The notes under the pieces are model-generated. The model ran no database searches, was not told the origin of the DNA, and worked only from the letters and a program-made list of their open reading frames with translations. From Bacteroidota bacterium (GTDB taxonomy: Bacteria; Bacteroidota; Bacteroidia; Flavobacteriales; Weeksellaceae), in assembly GCA_018902795.1 (NCBI GenBank), contig JAHIQD010000003.1:174656-238655 (forward strand): a stretch of 64,000 nt of DNA, read 5' to 3'. Positions 18,853-26,948 of the stretch are shown here, in pieces. The stretch's first letter is position 1. Each line of letters begins with the position of its first letter. A program made the translations under genes and the position numbers.

Positions 18853-19140
18853 CTTATAAAAATCACTTGTGTTAATTAAAAAGAAGAGATTGTTCACTAA
18901 ATTACAATCCCATTGGTCTGATTATCAATATTTAAATAAACAAATCAAATTTTTTCAAAAATACAAATTTATTTTAACAATTATTAAGAAAAACTGAATA
19001 CTTCTCAGTATAAATGAAAAAAAAGTAACACAGAAACACTTAAAATTCACTATTTGTTTAAACAGAACTGTATTTTTTAATATATTTCTTCAGAAATTTT
19101 GAATTATTTAATACATTTACTTAATTAAAATATAAAAATT

Positions 19141-19515
19141 ATGGGATTAGTACAAGAATTTAAGGATTTTGCCATCAAAGGCAATGTTGTAGATTTGGCT
19201 GTTGCCGTTATTATTGGGGGTGCTTTCGGAAAAATTGTATCATCTTTTGTTGAAGATGTAATTACCCCATTACTGCTGAATCCTGCTTTGAAAGCAGCCG
19301 GTGCCGAAAACATTTCTAAATTGGCCTGGAATGGTGTTACTTATGGTAATTTCCTTGCGGCAGTAATTAATTTCCTGTGTATCGCGATTGTGCTTTTCAT
19401 CATGATTAAAGGGATCAATAAAATTCACAAACCCGCAGACGTCGTTGCTCCTGGCCCGACAGAAGATCAGAAACTTTTAACAGAAATCAGAGATTTACTG
19501 AAAAACAAACAGTAA
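19141..19515 (+). CDS. mscL: Large-conductance mechanosensitive channel MscL
   Basis: Pentameric inner-membrane emergency valve opened by tension on osmotic downshock. 124 residues: the N-terminal amphipathic helix and TM1 (LVQEFKDFAIKGNVVDLAVAVIIGGAFGKIVSSFVEDVITPLL) are highly conserved, TM2 is near residues 70-95, and the C-terminal helix bundle carries EIRDLLK. Single gene. TACATTTA at 19112-19119 is a plausible weak -7 element. The ~290 bases upstream hold only AT-rich DNA with no other feature that I can support. Confidence 0.97.
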   Translation: MGLVQEFKDFAIKGNVVDLAVAVIIGGAFGKIVSSFVEDVITPLLLNPALKAAGAENISKLAWNGVTYGNFLAAVINFLCIAIVLFIMIKGINKIHKPADVVAPGPTEDQKLLTEIRDLLKNKQ

Positions 19516-19535
19516 GATTTTCACAATAAAATGAT

Positions 19536-19560
19536 AAACCCGGATTTTCTCCGGGTTTTT
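19536..19560 (+). terminator. Intrinsic terminator after mscL
   Basis: AAACCCGGA (19536-19544) pairs with TCCGGGTTT (19550-19558), then T residues. Confidence 0.88.
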
Positions 19561-19656
19561 GTTGAATAGATCCAAATATTAACCGGAGAAAAAATATAGA
19601 GTTTGATGCTAAGTTTTTGGAATGGAAAAATTCATCATGAAAATCACTCAACTCAC

Positions 19657-19683
19657 AAAAAAACACGTCTGAAAAGACGTGTT
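19657..19683 (-). terminator. Intrinsic terminator after serA
   Basis: On the minus strand, AACACGTCT and AGACGTGTT form a 9-bp stem with a 4-base loop followed by seven T residues. Confidence 0.9.
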
Positions 19684-19706
19684 CTGCATATTTAATCTGA
19701 AATTAA

Positions 19707-20666
19707 TTAGTGTACCTGTAAAATACTGCAGATCTGTTCAGCTAAAGAAAGACCTATTCTGTCCTGCGCTTCCAGTGTTGAAGCTCCGGTATGAGGCGTC
19801 AGAGAGATTTTGGGATGAGTTAAAATTTCTTTTGAAGGCGTAGGTTCGTTGATGAAAACATCCAAACCTGCGAAGGCCACTTTACCTGAATCTAATGCAG
19901 CAATCAGCGCGTTTTCGTCGATGACACCCCCTCTGGAACAGTTTACCACTGCTACTCCGTCCTTCATCAGGGAAAATTCCTTTTCGGAGATCATGTAGCC
20001 GTTTTTCTGAGCCGGCACGTGGAGGGTAATGAAATCTGCATGTTTCAAAACGCCCTCTAGAGGTTCCGTTTCAATATCTACATTGATAAACTGGTTATTA
20101 TAGAATTTCACTTTAATGCTTGCTCTTCCTATATTGCTGTCAGCAGCGATAACGCGCATTCCTAAACCAAGTGCGATTCTTGCCACTTCCTGCCCAATTC
20201 TTCCCATTCCGATAATTCCGATGGTTTTTCCGCGAAGCTCAATTCCTTTTTCGTAAGATTTTTTCAGTTTAGCAAACTCAGAATCTCCGACAACAGGCAT
20301 TTTTCTGTTGGAATCCGGTAGAAATCTTGCTCCGGCAAACAAGTGGGCAAAAACCAATTCCGCTACAGATTCCGAAGAAGCTGACGGCGTATTGATCACA
20401 TGGATATTTTTTGAACGTGCATAATCAACATCAATATTATCCATCCCTACTCCTCCTCTTCCGATAATTTCGAGGGAAGGACAAGCATCGATTAATTCTT
20501 TTCTTACCTGCGTTGCACTTCTTACTAAAATTGTTTTGATTTTATTTTCATTGATGTAATCAATCAAAAATTCCTGAGGAACTTTGGTGGTGATTACTTC
20601 AAAACCTTTTGCTGTTAAGGCATCAATTCCTGATTGGTCTAAACCGTCGTTTGCTAAAACCTTCAT
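19707..20666 (-). CDS. serA: D-3-phosphoglycerate dehydrogenase, short form
   Basis: First step of serine synthesis (3-phosphoglycerate to 3-phosphohydroxypyruvate). 319 residues, with no C-terminal ACT domain, so no classical serine feedback is expected. Rossmann motif IIGMGRIGQEVARIA; catalytic set RGGVGMDNID (substrate site), NCSRGGVIDENAL (Arg), DVFINEPTP (Glu) and LTPHTGAST (His). Four bases downstream of the HAD-like gene, so the two form an operon. The usual partner serC is not in the window. Confidence 0.93.
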   Translation of the reverse strand: MKVLANDGLDQSGIDALTAKGFEVITTKVPQEFLIDYINENKIKTILVRSATQVRKELIDACPSLEIIGRGGVGMDNIDVDYARSKNIHVINTPSASSESVAELVFAHLFAGARFLPDSNRKMPVVGDSEFAKLKKSYEKGIELRGKTIGIIGMGRIGQEVARIALGLGMRVIAADSNIGRASIKVKFYNNQFINVDIETEPLEGVLKHADFITLHVPAQKNGYMISEKEFSLMKDGVAVVNCSRGGVIDENALIAALDSGKVAFAGLDVFINEPTPSKEILTHPKISLTPHTGASTLEAQDRIGLSLAEQICSILQVH

Positions 20667-20670
20667 TTTC

Positions 20671-21072
20671 TTAATCTTTAAATACTTCTATGGTTACCTG
20701 TTTTTCCACCATATCAGTGAATTTTCCTTTATATCTTGTTGCTTTTACCAGGTGATTATCAATCCAGTGATAATTTCCTCCGCGTGGTTTTCCGCACAGA
20801 ACGCTGTGGTATTTAAAGCCGTGTTTATCGAGCCAGTCTATCGTGATTTGTTTTAAATTTTCAGTACGCGATGTGAAAAAGCAAATGATATGTCCCTGAT
20901 CGTACCATCTGTTAATGGTTTCCAGTGCATCGGGATAAGGTTCACAATCAACCATTCTTTCAGGTTCTTCATTTGGAACATCATCGGTAATAGTTCCGTC
21001 AATATCAATCAGATAATTCTTGATATCGCCTTTCAGCATTGGGCTTAAATGGTCTTTATATTCTAACTCCAT
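20671..21072 (-). CDS. HAD-superfamily phosphatase-like protein
   Basis: 133 residues. The N-terminal LIDIDGTITDDVP supplies the DxDGT nucleophile motif of HAD hydrolases, CFFTSRTENLKQ the motif II Thr/Ser, and HWIDNHLVK a late Asp region. No cap domain is visible, so it acts on a large or exposed substrate or is regulatory. It lies 4 bases upstream of serA and is probably co-transcribed. A role as a phosphoserine phosphatase is tempting from context, but it does not resemble SerB, so I do not assign it. Confidence 0.78.
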   Translation of the reverse strand: MELEYKDHLSPMLKGDIKNYLIDIDGTITDDVPNEEPERMVDCEPYPDALETINRWYDQGHIICFFTSRTENLKQITIDWLDKHGFKYHSVLCGKPRGGNYHWIDNHLVKATRYKGKFTDMVEKQVTIEVFKD

Positions 21073-21255
21073 CTCAAAAATTTAAGATGCAAAATTACAA
21101 TTTTTCATTGGGTTACAGAGGATTAATTTTTCCCCACCTCATTAATTTTTATTTACAGTACCTATTTTTCCAAGTAATTTTAAAAATCCGGTTCATAGAA
21201 AGTGAATCACACTATTAAAGTTTCTCAAAAATTTTACCAGCTAATTAATAAAACT

Positions 21256-21263
21256 TAATTTTG
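21256..21263 (+). promoter_or_regulatory. idi promoter -7 element, near-leaderless
   Basis: TAATTTTG matches TAnnTTTG. Its last three bases are an in-frame TTG, and the ATG at 21270 lies 6 bases further on. Confidence 0.6.
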
Positions 21264-21269
21264 TGTGAT

Positions 21270-21779
21270 ATGGAAGAACAAGTAGTTTTAGTCTCTGAAA
21301 ATGATGAGGTTTTGGGGCTGATGGAAAAAATGCAGGCACATGAAAATGGAATTCTTCACCGCGCTTTTTCGGTATTTCTGTTTAATGACAAAGGTGAAAT
21401 GCTTTTGCAGAAACGGGCTTCAGGAAAATACCATTCACCGGATCAATGGACCAACGCAGTGTGTTCGCATCCAAGATTTGATGAAACTTATCTGCAGGGT
21501 GCACAACGCCGAATGAAAGAAGAACTCGGAGTGGAAGCAGAACTCACTGAAAAATTTAATTTTCTTTATAAAGCCGATGTAGGCCAAAATCTTTGGGAAC
21601 ACGAACTCGACCATGTTTTTACCGGCATTTATAATGGTGATTTTCTTTTAAATGAGGACGAAGTTTCCGAAGTCAGATATATTTCTATGCAGGAACTTGA
21701 TGAGGAAATGAAAGAAAACCCGCAACAGTTTACGGAATGGTTTAAAATCATTTTAAAGGAATACAAAGAGCACCTTTGA
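21270..21779 (+). CDS. idi: Isopentenyl-diphosphate delta-isomerase, type 1
   Basis: Interconverts IPP and DMAPP for quinone and carotenoid synthesis. 169 residues from the ATG at 21270 (MEEQVVLVSENDEVLG). Nudix fold with the catalytic Cys in TNAVCSHPRFDE and Glu in LWEHELDHVF; GAQRRMKEELGV is the Nudix-box helix. Other type 1 signature residues (HRAFSVFLFN, LLQKRA) are present. Single gene. Menaquinone synthesis, where menG (28.5 kb) acts, uses its product. Confidence 0.95.
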   Translation: MEEQVVLVSENDEVLGLMEKMQAHENGILHRAFSVFLFNDKGEMLLQKRASGKYHSPDQWTNAVCSHPRFDETYLQGAQRRMKEELGVEAELTEKFNFLYKADVGQNLWEHELDHVFTGIYNGDFLLNEDEVSEVRYISMQELDEEMKENPQQFTEWFKIILKEYKEHL

Positions 21780-21802
21780 AAAGAAAAACAACAGGAATTT
21801 TT

Positions 21803-21904
21803 AGCCCCGATTGCAGCGGCATCCTTTTGCGGAGCGAAGCGGAGCAAAAGATATAGCGGAAAGCGGGACCAGATCATAAAAGATGCATAAACTGTGTTGC
21901 TCCT
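21803..21904 (+). repeat. Dispersed hairpin repeat, copy 1
   Basis: A 68-base core (21803-21870) starting AGCCCCGATTGCAGCGGCAT and ending ATAGCGGAAAGCGGGACC; a second copy lies inverted at 39783-39850 with only four mismatches, all in the central segment. TTTTGC and GCAAAA flank that segment and form a hairpin. Weaker similarity continues ~35 bases to a shared GTTGCTYCT end. It lies between idi and gcvT and is GC-rich against its AT-rich surroundings. Probably a noncoding repeat family of Flavobacteriia; function unknown. Confidence 0.85.
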
Positions 21905-21933
21905 AAAAAATAAACCTTAATAATAATTTAAAA

Positions 21934-23016
21934 ATGGATAAAAGAACTGCCCTGTTTGACAAACATGTTTCTTTGGGCGCTAAAATGGTACCTTTTGCAG
22001 GTTTTGAAATGCCTGTGCAATATTCCGGCGTAACGGAAGAGCATTTTGCCGTGCGTGAAAAAGTTGGAATTTTTGATGTTTCCCATATGGGACAATTTTT
22101 TGTAGAAGGTCCGGCCGCAAAGGATTTGCTGCAATATGTAACCACCAATAATGTGGATACTCTTGAAGACGGAAAAGCACAGTATACCTGTCTGCCGAAC
22201 GGAAACGGCGGAATTGTAGACGACCTGATTATTTATAAAATGGCCAACGGAAAATATTTCGTCGTGGTAAATGCTTCCAACATTGAAAAAGACTGGAATC
22301 ATATTTCAAAATACAATGAAAAATTCGGGGCTAAACTGAAGAATGCTTCAGATGAAATGTCACTGATTGCCATCCAGGGCCCGAAAGCCACAGAAACACT
22401 TCAAAAATTAACAGAAATAAATCTTTCTGAACTTCCATACTATCATTTTACCGTGGGCAGCGTTGCGGGTGTTTCTGACGTCATTATTTCCAACACCGGT
22501 TATACAGGAAGCGGAGGCTTCGAAATTTATTTTAAGAATGAAAACGCAGTGAAAATTTGGGAAGCATTGACAGAGGCCGGTGCAGAATTCGGCTTACTTC
22601 CTTGCGGACTGGCTTCAAGAGATACTTTGCGCCTGGAAAAAGGCTTCTGCCTTTACGGAAACGATATTGACGACACCACTTCCCCAATGGAAGCAGGTTT
22701 AGGCTGGATTACGAAATTTGATAAAGATTTTGTGGACAAAGAAATTTTCGCCAAACAGAAAGAAGAAGGCGTTACCAGAAAATTAGTCGGTTTCGAAATG
22801 CAGGAAAGAGCCATCCCAAGACACGATTATCTGGTGGTGGATGCTGAAGGAAACGAAATAGGGAAAGTAACTTCCGGAACGATGAGTCCAATGAAATCTG
22901 TAGGAATTGGTTTGGCTTATGTCGCAAAACCTCATTTCAAAGTAGGTTCTGACATCTTTATTCAGATCAGAAATAAAAATGTGCCTGCAAAAGTGGTGAA
23001 ACTTCCTTTTGTATAA
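21934..23016 (+). CDS. gcvT: Glycine cleavage system T protein (aminomethyltransferase)
   Basis: Releases ammonia from the aminomethyl-lipoyl H protein and passes the one-carbon unit to tetrahydrofolate. 360 residues. GcvT domain with MVPFAGFEMPVQY, VGIFDVSHMGQF and the folate-site segment GLASRDTLRLEKGFCLYGNDID (catalytic Asp), plus the C-terminal barrel (VTSGTMSPMKSVGIGLAYV). Single gene; gcvH and gcvP are not in the window. The dispersed repeat ends ~30 bases upstream. Confidence 0.96.
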   Translation: MDKRTALFDKHVSLGAKMVPFAGFEMPVQYSGVTEEHFAVREKVGIFDVSHMGQFFVEGPAAKDLLQYVTTNNVDTLEDGKAQYTCLPNGNGGIVDDLIIYKMANGKYFVVVNASNIEKDWNHISKYNEKFGAKLKNASDEMSLIAIQGPKATETLQKLTEINLSELPYYHFTVGSVAGVSDVIISNTGYTGSGGFEIYFKNENAVKIWEALTEAGAEFGLLPCGLASRDTLRLEKGFCLYGNDIDDTTSPMEAGLGWITKFDKDFVDKEIFAKQKEEGVTRKLVGFEMQERAIPRHDYLVVDAEGNEIGKVTSGTMSPMKSVGIGLAYVAKPHFKVGSDIFIQIRNKNVPAKVVKLPFV

Positions 23017-23053
23017 ACTGAATTTGCTTCGAAGTAAATCAATTATTTAAAAT

Positions 23054-23082
23054 GGTCTGAAAATTTTCAGACCTTTTTTTTT
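23054..23082 (+). terminator. Intrinsic terminator after gcvT
   Basis: Perfect palindrome: GGTCTGAAAA (23054-23063) pairs with TTTTCAGACC (23064-23073), then nine T residues. Confidence 0.92.
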
Positions 23083-23118
23083 GACCACCTATTATGAAGC
23101 AATATATTTTGGTCTCAT

Positions 23119-23156
23119 AAAAAAACCGGCAGAAACAATGTTCTTGCCGGGTTTTT
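23119..23156 (-). terminator. Intrinsic terminator after hsp20
   Basis: On the minus strand AAACCCGGCA pairs with TGCCGGTTT (one bulged base), followed by seven T residues. Confidence 0.85.
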
Positions 23157-23185
23157 CTCAATATTGGAATGAATGGAATTTAAAC

Positions 23186-23611
23186 TTATTTCACTTCTAT
23201 GGTTTTCATATTCTGCATCGTCACCTCTTTCTTCGGAACCGTAATTTTCAGAATTCCGTCTTCATACGCTGCCTCTATTTTTTCCGGGTCAGCAGCTTCA
23301 GGCAAAGTGAATGAACGGCTGAACGAACTATAATTAAATTCTCTTCTTGTAAATGCTCCGTTTTCGTCTTTCTCTTCATTCTCAGTCTGCTTTTCACTGG
23401 AAATGGTAAGAACGTCACGCTCAAGATTAATTTTAAAATCTTCTTTCTTTATGCCGGGTGCAGCAACATGAATTTCAAAACCACTGTCAAGTTCTTTAAC
23501 GTTAACTGATGGCAATGTTAAATCCGCCTGATTGAACCTGGGTTTAAATTCAAATAAATCTTTCGTAATGAAATCGTCGAAAAAACTGTTTCTTCTGATT
23601 AAATTTGACAT
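23186..23611 (-). CDS. Small heat-shock protein, Hsp20/alpha-crystallin family
   Basis: ATP-independent chaperone that holds unfolding proteins. 141 residues: short N-terminal arm, alpha-crystallin domain from about residue 30 (LPSVNVKELDSGFEIHVAAPGIKKEDFKI, then YEDGILKITVPKK, which includes the conserved GxLxxxxP-type segment) and a short C-terminal tail with IEV, an I-x-I/V anchoring motif. Single gene. I see no CIRCE palindrome in the ~100 bases upstream, so its control is not evident. Confidence 0.94.
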   Translation of the reverse strand: MSNLIRRNSFFDDFITKDLFEFKPRFNQADLTLPSVNVKELDSGFEIHVAAPGIKKEDFKINLERDVLTISSEKQTENEEKDENGAFTRREFNYSSFSRSFTLPEAADPEKIEAAYEDGILKITVPKKEVTMQNMKTIEVK

Positions 23612-23716
23612 GACATTAAATTTTTAGGTTAAACATTTGTAACTGATTTACAAAATTTACCGCAAAAAAAATGCCTGTACAATATTTCCGACAAAATTAC
23701 ACATCACTACTGGCCT

Positions 23717-24106
23717 TCAGGAAATTATGTCATAATTAAGAGCAATCCTGATGAAATTCTGACATATTTTAAGGGAGATGCTGGAAACAGAAATTATTGC
23801 CAATCCTTGTATTTCTCTTGCATCTGTTTCCACTTTTAGTAGTGGCAAAACAACGGTTCGATGAATTGACTCCAGAATTTTTTTGGGTTTCAATACTATT
23901 CCCATCGCATTACTGAAAGGAGGTTTGCAGATTTTACAGGGTAAAAGACCTTCACTCAGTGCTGTCTGAATGCTTAAAACTGAATAAACATTCTTTACCA
24001 TTCTGCAGCCTGACAAATGGTATTTGGATCCTGAAGGTGTTTTGTAAACGGTTTGTGCTGAAACGTTTATTGTAAATAACAACAGGAAAACCGTAATGTA
24101 TTTCAT
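23717..24106 (-). CDS. Small secreted protein with frameshifted Cys-rich C terminus
   Basis: Signal peptide (MKYITVFLLLFTINVSAQ), then YHLSGCRMVKNV and LLPCKICKP, which look like a small Cys/His metal or redox site. As read, the C-terminal ~50 residues are unlike any protein. Right after a seven-A run (23878-23884) another frame reads NRCFATTKSGNRCKRN...NFCFQHLP and stops at 23769. That is a recognisable C-x-T-x-K-x-G-x-x-C...C-x-x-H motif, resembling DUF5763-type domains. One extra A would join the two. So this is a pseudogene, a sequencing indel, or a slippage gene. It lies 3 bases downstream of the ArsC-like gene. Confidence 0.7.
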   Translation of the reverse strand: MKYITVFLLLFTINVSAQTVYKTPSGSKYHLSGCRMVKNVYSVLSIQTALSEGLLPCKICKPPFSNAMGIVLKPKKILESIHRTVVLPLLKVETDAREIQGLAIISVSSISLKICQNFIRIALNYDIIS

Positions 24107-24109
24107 TAC

Positions 24110-24460
24110 CTAATCAGCAAAAAAACCTCGCAAAGCTTCCACTGTTTTCTTTTCACTGCCGATGAAAATTTCTTTATCGGTCATAAAAACAGGACGTTTG
24201 AGGAAAGTATAATGATCCAGAATAAGTTCTTTATAATCTTCTTCCTGTAAAGTCTTTGGGTCAATCTCGCGCAACTTGATCTGATTGGATTTCTTGCTGA
24301 ACAGCGCTTCGTAAGAGCCTGCAAGTTTGTACATTTCCTCCAGTTCTGCTGTGGTGATAGGATTTATTTTTATTTCCCGAAGTTCCCAATCTTTTAAGTT
24401 ATATTTCTTAAGAATTTTCAGACAGGTATCGCAGGTTTTTAAATAAAATACTTTTTTCAT
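24110..24460 (-). CDS. ArsC/Spx-family thioredoxin-fold protein
   Basis: 116 residues. The N-terminal FYLKTCDTCLKILKKYNL places a CxxC in the ArsC/YffB position, and LKRPVFMTDKEIFIG is the RPhhh segment of the arsenate-reductase family. A true arsenate reductase role is uncertain, since many relatives have no arsenic function and no arsenic genes are near. It is upstream of the frameshifted secreted protein in the same unit. Confidence 0.85.
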   Translation of the reverse strand: MKKVFYLKTCDTCLKILKKYNLKDWELREIKINPITTAELEEMYKLAGSYEALFSKKSNQIKLREIDPKTLQEEDYKELILDHYTFLKRPVFMTDKEIFIGSEKKTVEALRGFFAD

Positions 24461-24530
24461 TTTCCAAAAATAGGGTTAATAAAAGGAATTTAAAAATTTT
24501 ATCAATATCTTTATTTAAATTTAAGAAAAT

Positions 24531-24995
24531 ATGCAGACAAAAACGGTATTTCAGTTCATTTCTGAACCCAGCGATGTCAATTACGGAGGAAATGTTCATG
24601 GCGGAAGTGTAATGAAATGGATTGACCAGGCGGGTTATGCCTGCGGAAGCTCATGGAGCTCCAGTTACTGTGTGACGGTGTATGTCGGCGGAATCCGTTT
24701 TTATTCTCCTATTAAAATCGGGCACATCGTGAAAGTGGAAGCCGAAGTAATTTACACCGGAACCACCAGTATGCATATCGCGATTAATGTTTTTTCAAGA
24801 AATATCAAACGCAAAGAATTTGAAAAGAAAACCCACTGCATCATTGTTTTCGTGGCTGTCGATGATGAAGGAAATTCCGTGCAGGTTCCGAAATTCGTAC
24901 CGGAAACTGAAAATGAAAAACAGATGGAACAGTACGCCATCAAACTGATGGATTTAAGAAAAAAAATAGAGGAAGAAATGCAGCCATTTCTTTAA
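24531..24995 (+). CDS. Acyl-CoA thioesterase, YciA-like hotdog family
   Basis: 154 residues. Hotdog fold with NYGGNVHGGSVMKWIDQAGYACGS (the conserved N-x-x-G...hhxhhD catalytic segment) and YVGGIRFYSPIKIGHIVKVEAEV, as in YciA/BACH-type acyl-CoA hydrolases. Acts on fatty acyl-CoA in the cytoplasm. The C terminus is a charged helix. Single gene; TATCTTTA in the 5' region is a possible weak -7 element. A different subfamily from the YbgC-like enzyme at 8.1 kb. Confidence 0.92.
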   Translation: MQTKTVFQFISEPSDVNYGGNVHGGSVMKWIDQAGYACGSSWSSSYCVTVYVGGIRFYSPIKIGHIVKVEAEVIYTGTTSMHIAINVFSRNIKRKEFEKKTHCIIVFVAVDDEGNSVQVPKFVPETENEKQMEQYAIKLMDLRKKIEEEMQPFL

Positions 24996-25017
24996 AATAT
25001 GAAATGAACCTCAATAA

Positions 25018-25048
25018 AAAAATCCTTCCAAAAAATGGAAGGATTTGT
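25018..25048. terminator. Bidirectional terminator
   Basis: AATCCTTCCA (25021-25030) pairs with TGGAAGGATT (25036-25045). The minus strand has a seven-T tail, which suits rny; the plus strand tail is weaker. Confidence 0.85.
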
Positions 25049-25093
25049 TATTTTCAAATTAAAAATTGTCTGTCAACTCTTAACCATCAGTAA

Positions 25094-26665
25094 TTATCTT
25101 GCAATATTCACAGATCTGGTTTCACGGATAACGGTTACCCGAACCTGTCCAGGATAAGTTAATTCATTCTGGATTTTCTCTGAAATATCATAAGAAAGTT
25201 GTGAAGACTGATCGTCACTTACTTTTCCGCTCTCTACCATCACCCGAAGCTCACGGCCTGCCTGAATAGCATAAGCGCTCGATACACCGTCGAAACTAAG
25301 TGCTGCGGCTTCCAGATCTTTAAGTCTTTGGATATAAGATTCCAGAACCTGACGTCTTGCTCCCGGTCTTGCGCCGGAAATTGCATCAGCAACCTGAATG
25401 ATTGGTGAAAGCAAAGAGGTCATTTCCACTTCGTCGTGGTGTGCTCCAATTGCGTTGACAACCTCAGGATTTTCTCCGTATTTCTCTGCCCACTGCATTC
25501 CAAGAAGCGCATGTGGAAGTTCTGATTCCTGCTCCGGCACTTTTCCGATATCGTGAAGTAAACCGGCTCTTTTTGCCATTTTTACATTCAGACCTAATTC
25601 TGCAGCCATTGTTGCCGCGATGTTCGCCACTTCTCTGGAGTGCTGCAAAAGGTTTTGCCCATAAGAAGAACGGTATTTCATTCTTCCTACAATTTTTACC
25701 AATTCAGGATGTAAACCATGTACGCCTAAATCGATAACGGTTCTCTTTCCAACTTCAATAATTTCCTCTTCAATATGTTTTTTGGTTTTCTCCACCACTT
25801 CTTCAATACGCGCCGGGTGAATTCTGCCATCTGTAACCAAGCGGTGAAGCGAAAGTCTTGCGATCTCTCTTCTTACCGGATCAAAACAGGAAAGCAAAAT
25901 AGCTTCCGGAGTATCATCTACAATAATTTCAACACCGGTTGCAGCTTCCAAAGCACGGATATTTCTACCTTCTCTACCGATAATTCTTCCTTTAACCTCA
26001 TCAGATTCAATATTGAAAACAGAAACTGAATTTTCAATCGCCTGTTCTGTACCAATTCTCTGAATGGTCTGTATCACAATTTTCTTAGCTTCCTGTTTTG
26101 CGTTCAGGTTTGCCTCTTCCATAATTCCCTGAACATGGGCTTGAGCTCGTGTTTTAGCTTCAGCTTTCATGGCTTCTACCAATTCGTTTCTTGCTTCCTC
26201 AGCAGAATAATTGGCTATTTTTTCAAGCATTTCAACTTTCTGTGCGGTTGCGACATCCAGTTCCTGCTGTTTCTTCTCAAGAATTTCGTGTTTTTTGCCG
26301 TAGTCTGCGATTTGACGGTCAAGATCTTTTTCCAGTTTGCCGGTTTTACTCAGCTCATCATTAAGCTTGTTTTCTTTGTCTTTTATTCTTTTTTCGGCGT
26401 CCTGCATCTTTCTCTCTCTGGCCTGGATATCGGCGTCGTGCTGGGATTTAAGTTCCATGAACTTTTCCTTTGCCTGCAGCTGTTTTTCCTTTCTGACAGA
26501 TTCTGCCTGTACATTGGCTTTTTCTATAAGGTTTTCGGCATTTTTCTTTGCATCTTCTACGATGAATTTTGCTTTTGCGTTAAGAGAACTTTTGGAAAAT
26601 AACATTCCAATCACAGCTCCCAAAACAAGGCAAACAATACCGATAATAATTGCGGTTGTTGTCAT
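25094..26665 (-). CDS. rny: Ribonuclease Y
   Basis: Membrane-bound endoribonuclease that starts mRNA decay. 523 residues: one N-terminal membrane helix (TTAIIIGIVCLVLGAVIGML), a long charged coiled coil (about 30-200), a KH domain (GRIIGREGRNIRALEAATG) and an HD domain with HSREVANIAATMAAELGL and AGLLHDIGKVPEQE carrying the metal-binding His and Asp. The end (YPGQVRVTVIRETRSVNIAR) is the conserved tail. Upstream lies the 6S RNA gene, so rny probably has a promoter between 26666 and 26750. Confidence 0.97.
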   Translation of the reverse strand: MTTTAIIIGIVCLVLGAVIGMLFSKSSLNAKAKFIVEDAKKNAENLIEKANVQAESVRKEKQLQAKEKFMELKSQHDADIQARERKMQDAEKRIKDKENKLNDELSKTGKLEKDLDRQIADYGKKHEILEKKQQELDVATAQKVEMLEKIANYSAEEARNELVEAMKAEAKTRAQAHVQGIMEEANLNAKQEAKKIVIQTIQRIGTEQAIENSVSVFNIESDEVKGRIIGREGRNIRALEAATGVEIIVDDTPEAILLSCFDPVRREIARLSLHRLVTDGRIHPARIEEVVEKTKKHIEEEIIEVGKRTVIDLGVHGLHPELVKIVGRMKYRSSYGQNLLQHSREVANIAATMAAELGLNVKMAKRAGLLHDIGKVPEQESELPHALLGMQWAEKYGENPEVVNAIGAHHDEVEMTSLLSPIIQVADAISGARPGARRQVLESYIQRLKDLEAAALSFDGVSSAYAIQAGRELRVMVESGKVSDDQSSQLSYDISEKIQNELTYPGQVRVTVIRETRSVNIAR

Positions 26666-26757
26666 ATATGTTTAGTTTAAATATTCATTATTATTTATTG
26701 CTGATGATTAATACTGATTGATTTCATTTTCAGTTATTTTTTAATTCTCAGCCATAA

Positions 26758-26926
26758 AAAAACCCACAATAATTCAGTGATATAGAGTAAACTCCTAATC
26801 AACACGATTTGAACTGATTTTCGCTTTCTGTAATCCGAGCAAGTCGGCGCGCCATTAAGTGAACTTTCGTCCGGTAATTGTTTAGCGTTGAGTTTACCTG
26901 TAATGTGTTAGAACCATTGTGGGCAG
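26758..26926 (-). ncRNA. ssrS: 6S RNA (6S-Flavo type) downstream of zapA
   Basis: About 165 nt on the minus strand. The ends form a closing stem, CCCACAAT (26916-26923) with ATTGTGGG (26763-26770); inside it AGGTAAACTC pairs with GAGTTTACT, then come a large internal bubble and a GC-rich apical region (GGCGCGCC). The 3' side runs straight into TTTTTTT, as in a terminator, while the other strand has no T run; this fixes the strand. 6S RNA mimics an open promoter and sequesters RNA polymerase. The zapA-ssrS linkage is classical. The 6S assignment is from structure and context; I cannot run Rfam. Confidence 0.8.
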
Positions 26927-26948
26927 TCGTTGTGCGGAAAAGAAAAAT

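Noticed and set aside
20671..21072. Assignment as phosphoserine phosphatase (serB)
   Set aside because: Has HAD motifs and sits beside serA, but lacks SerB-like cap and sequence features.
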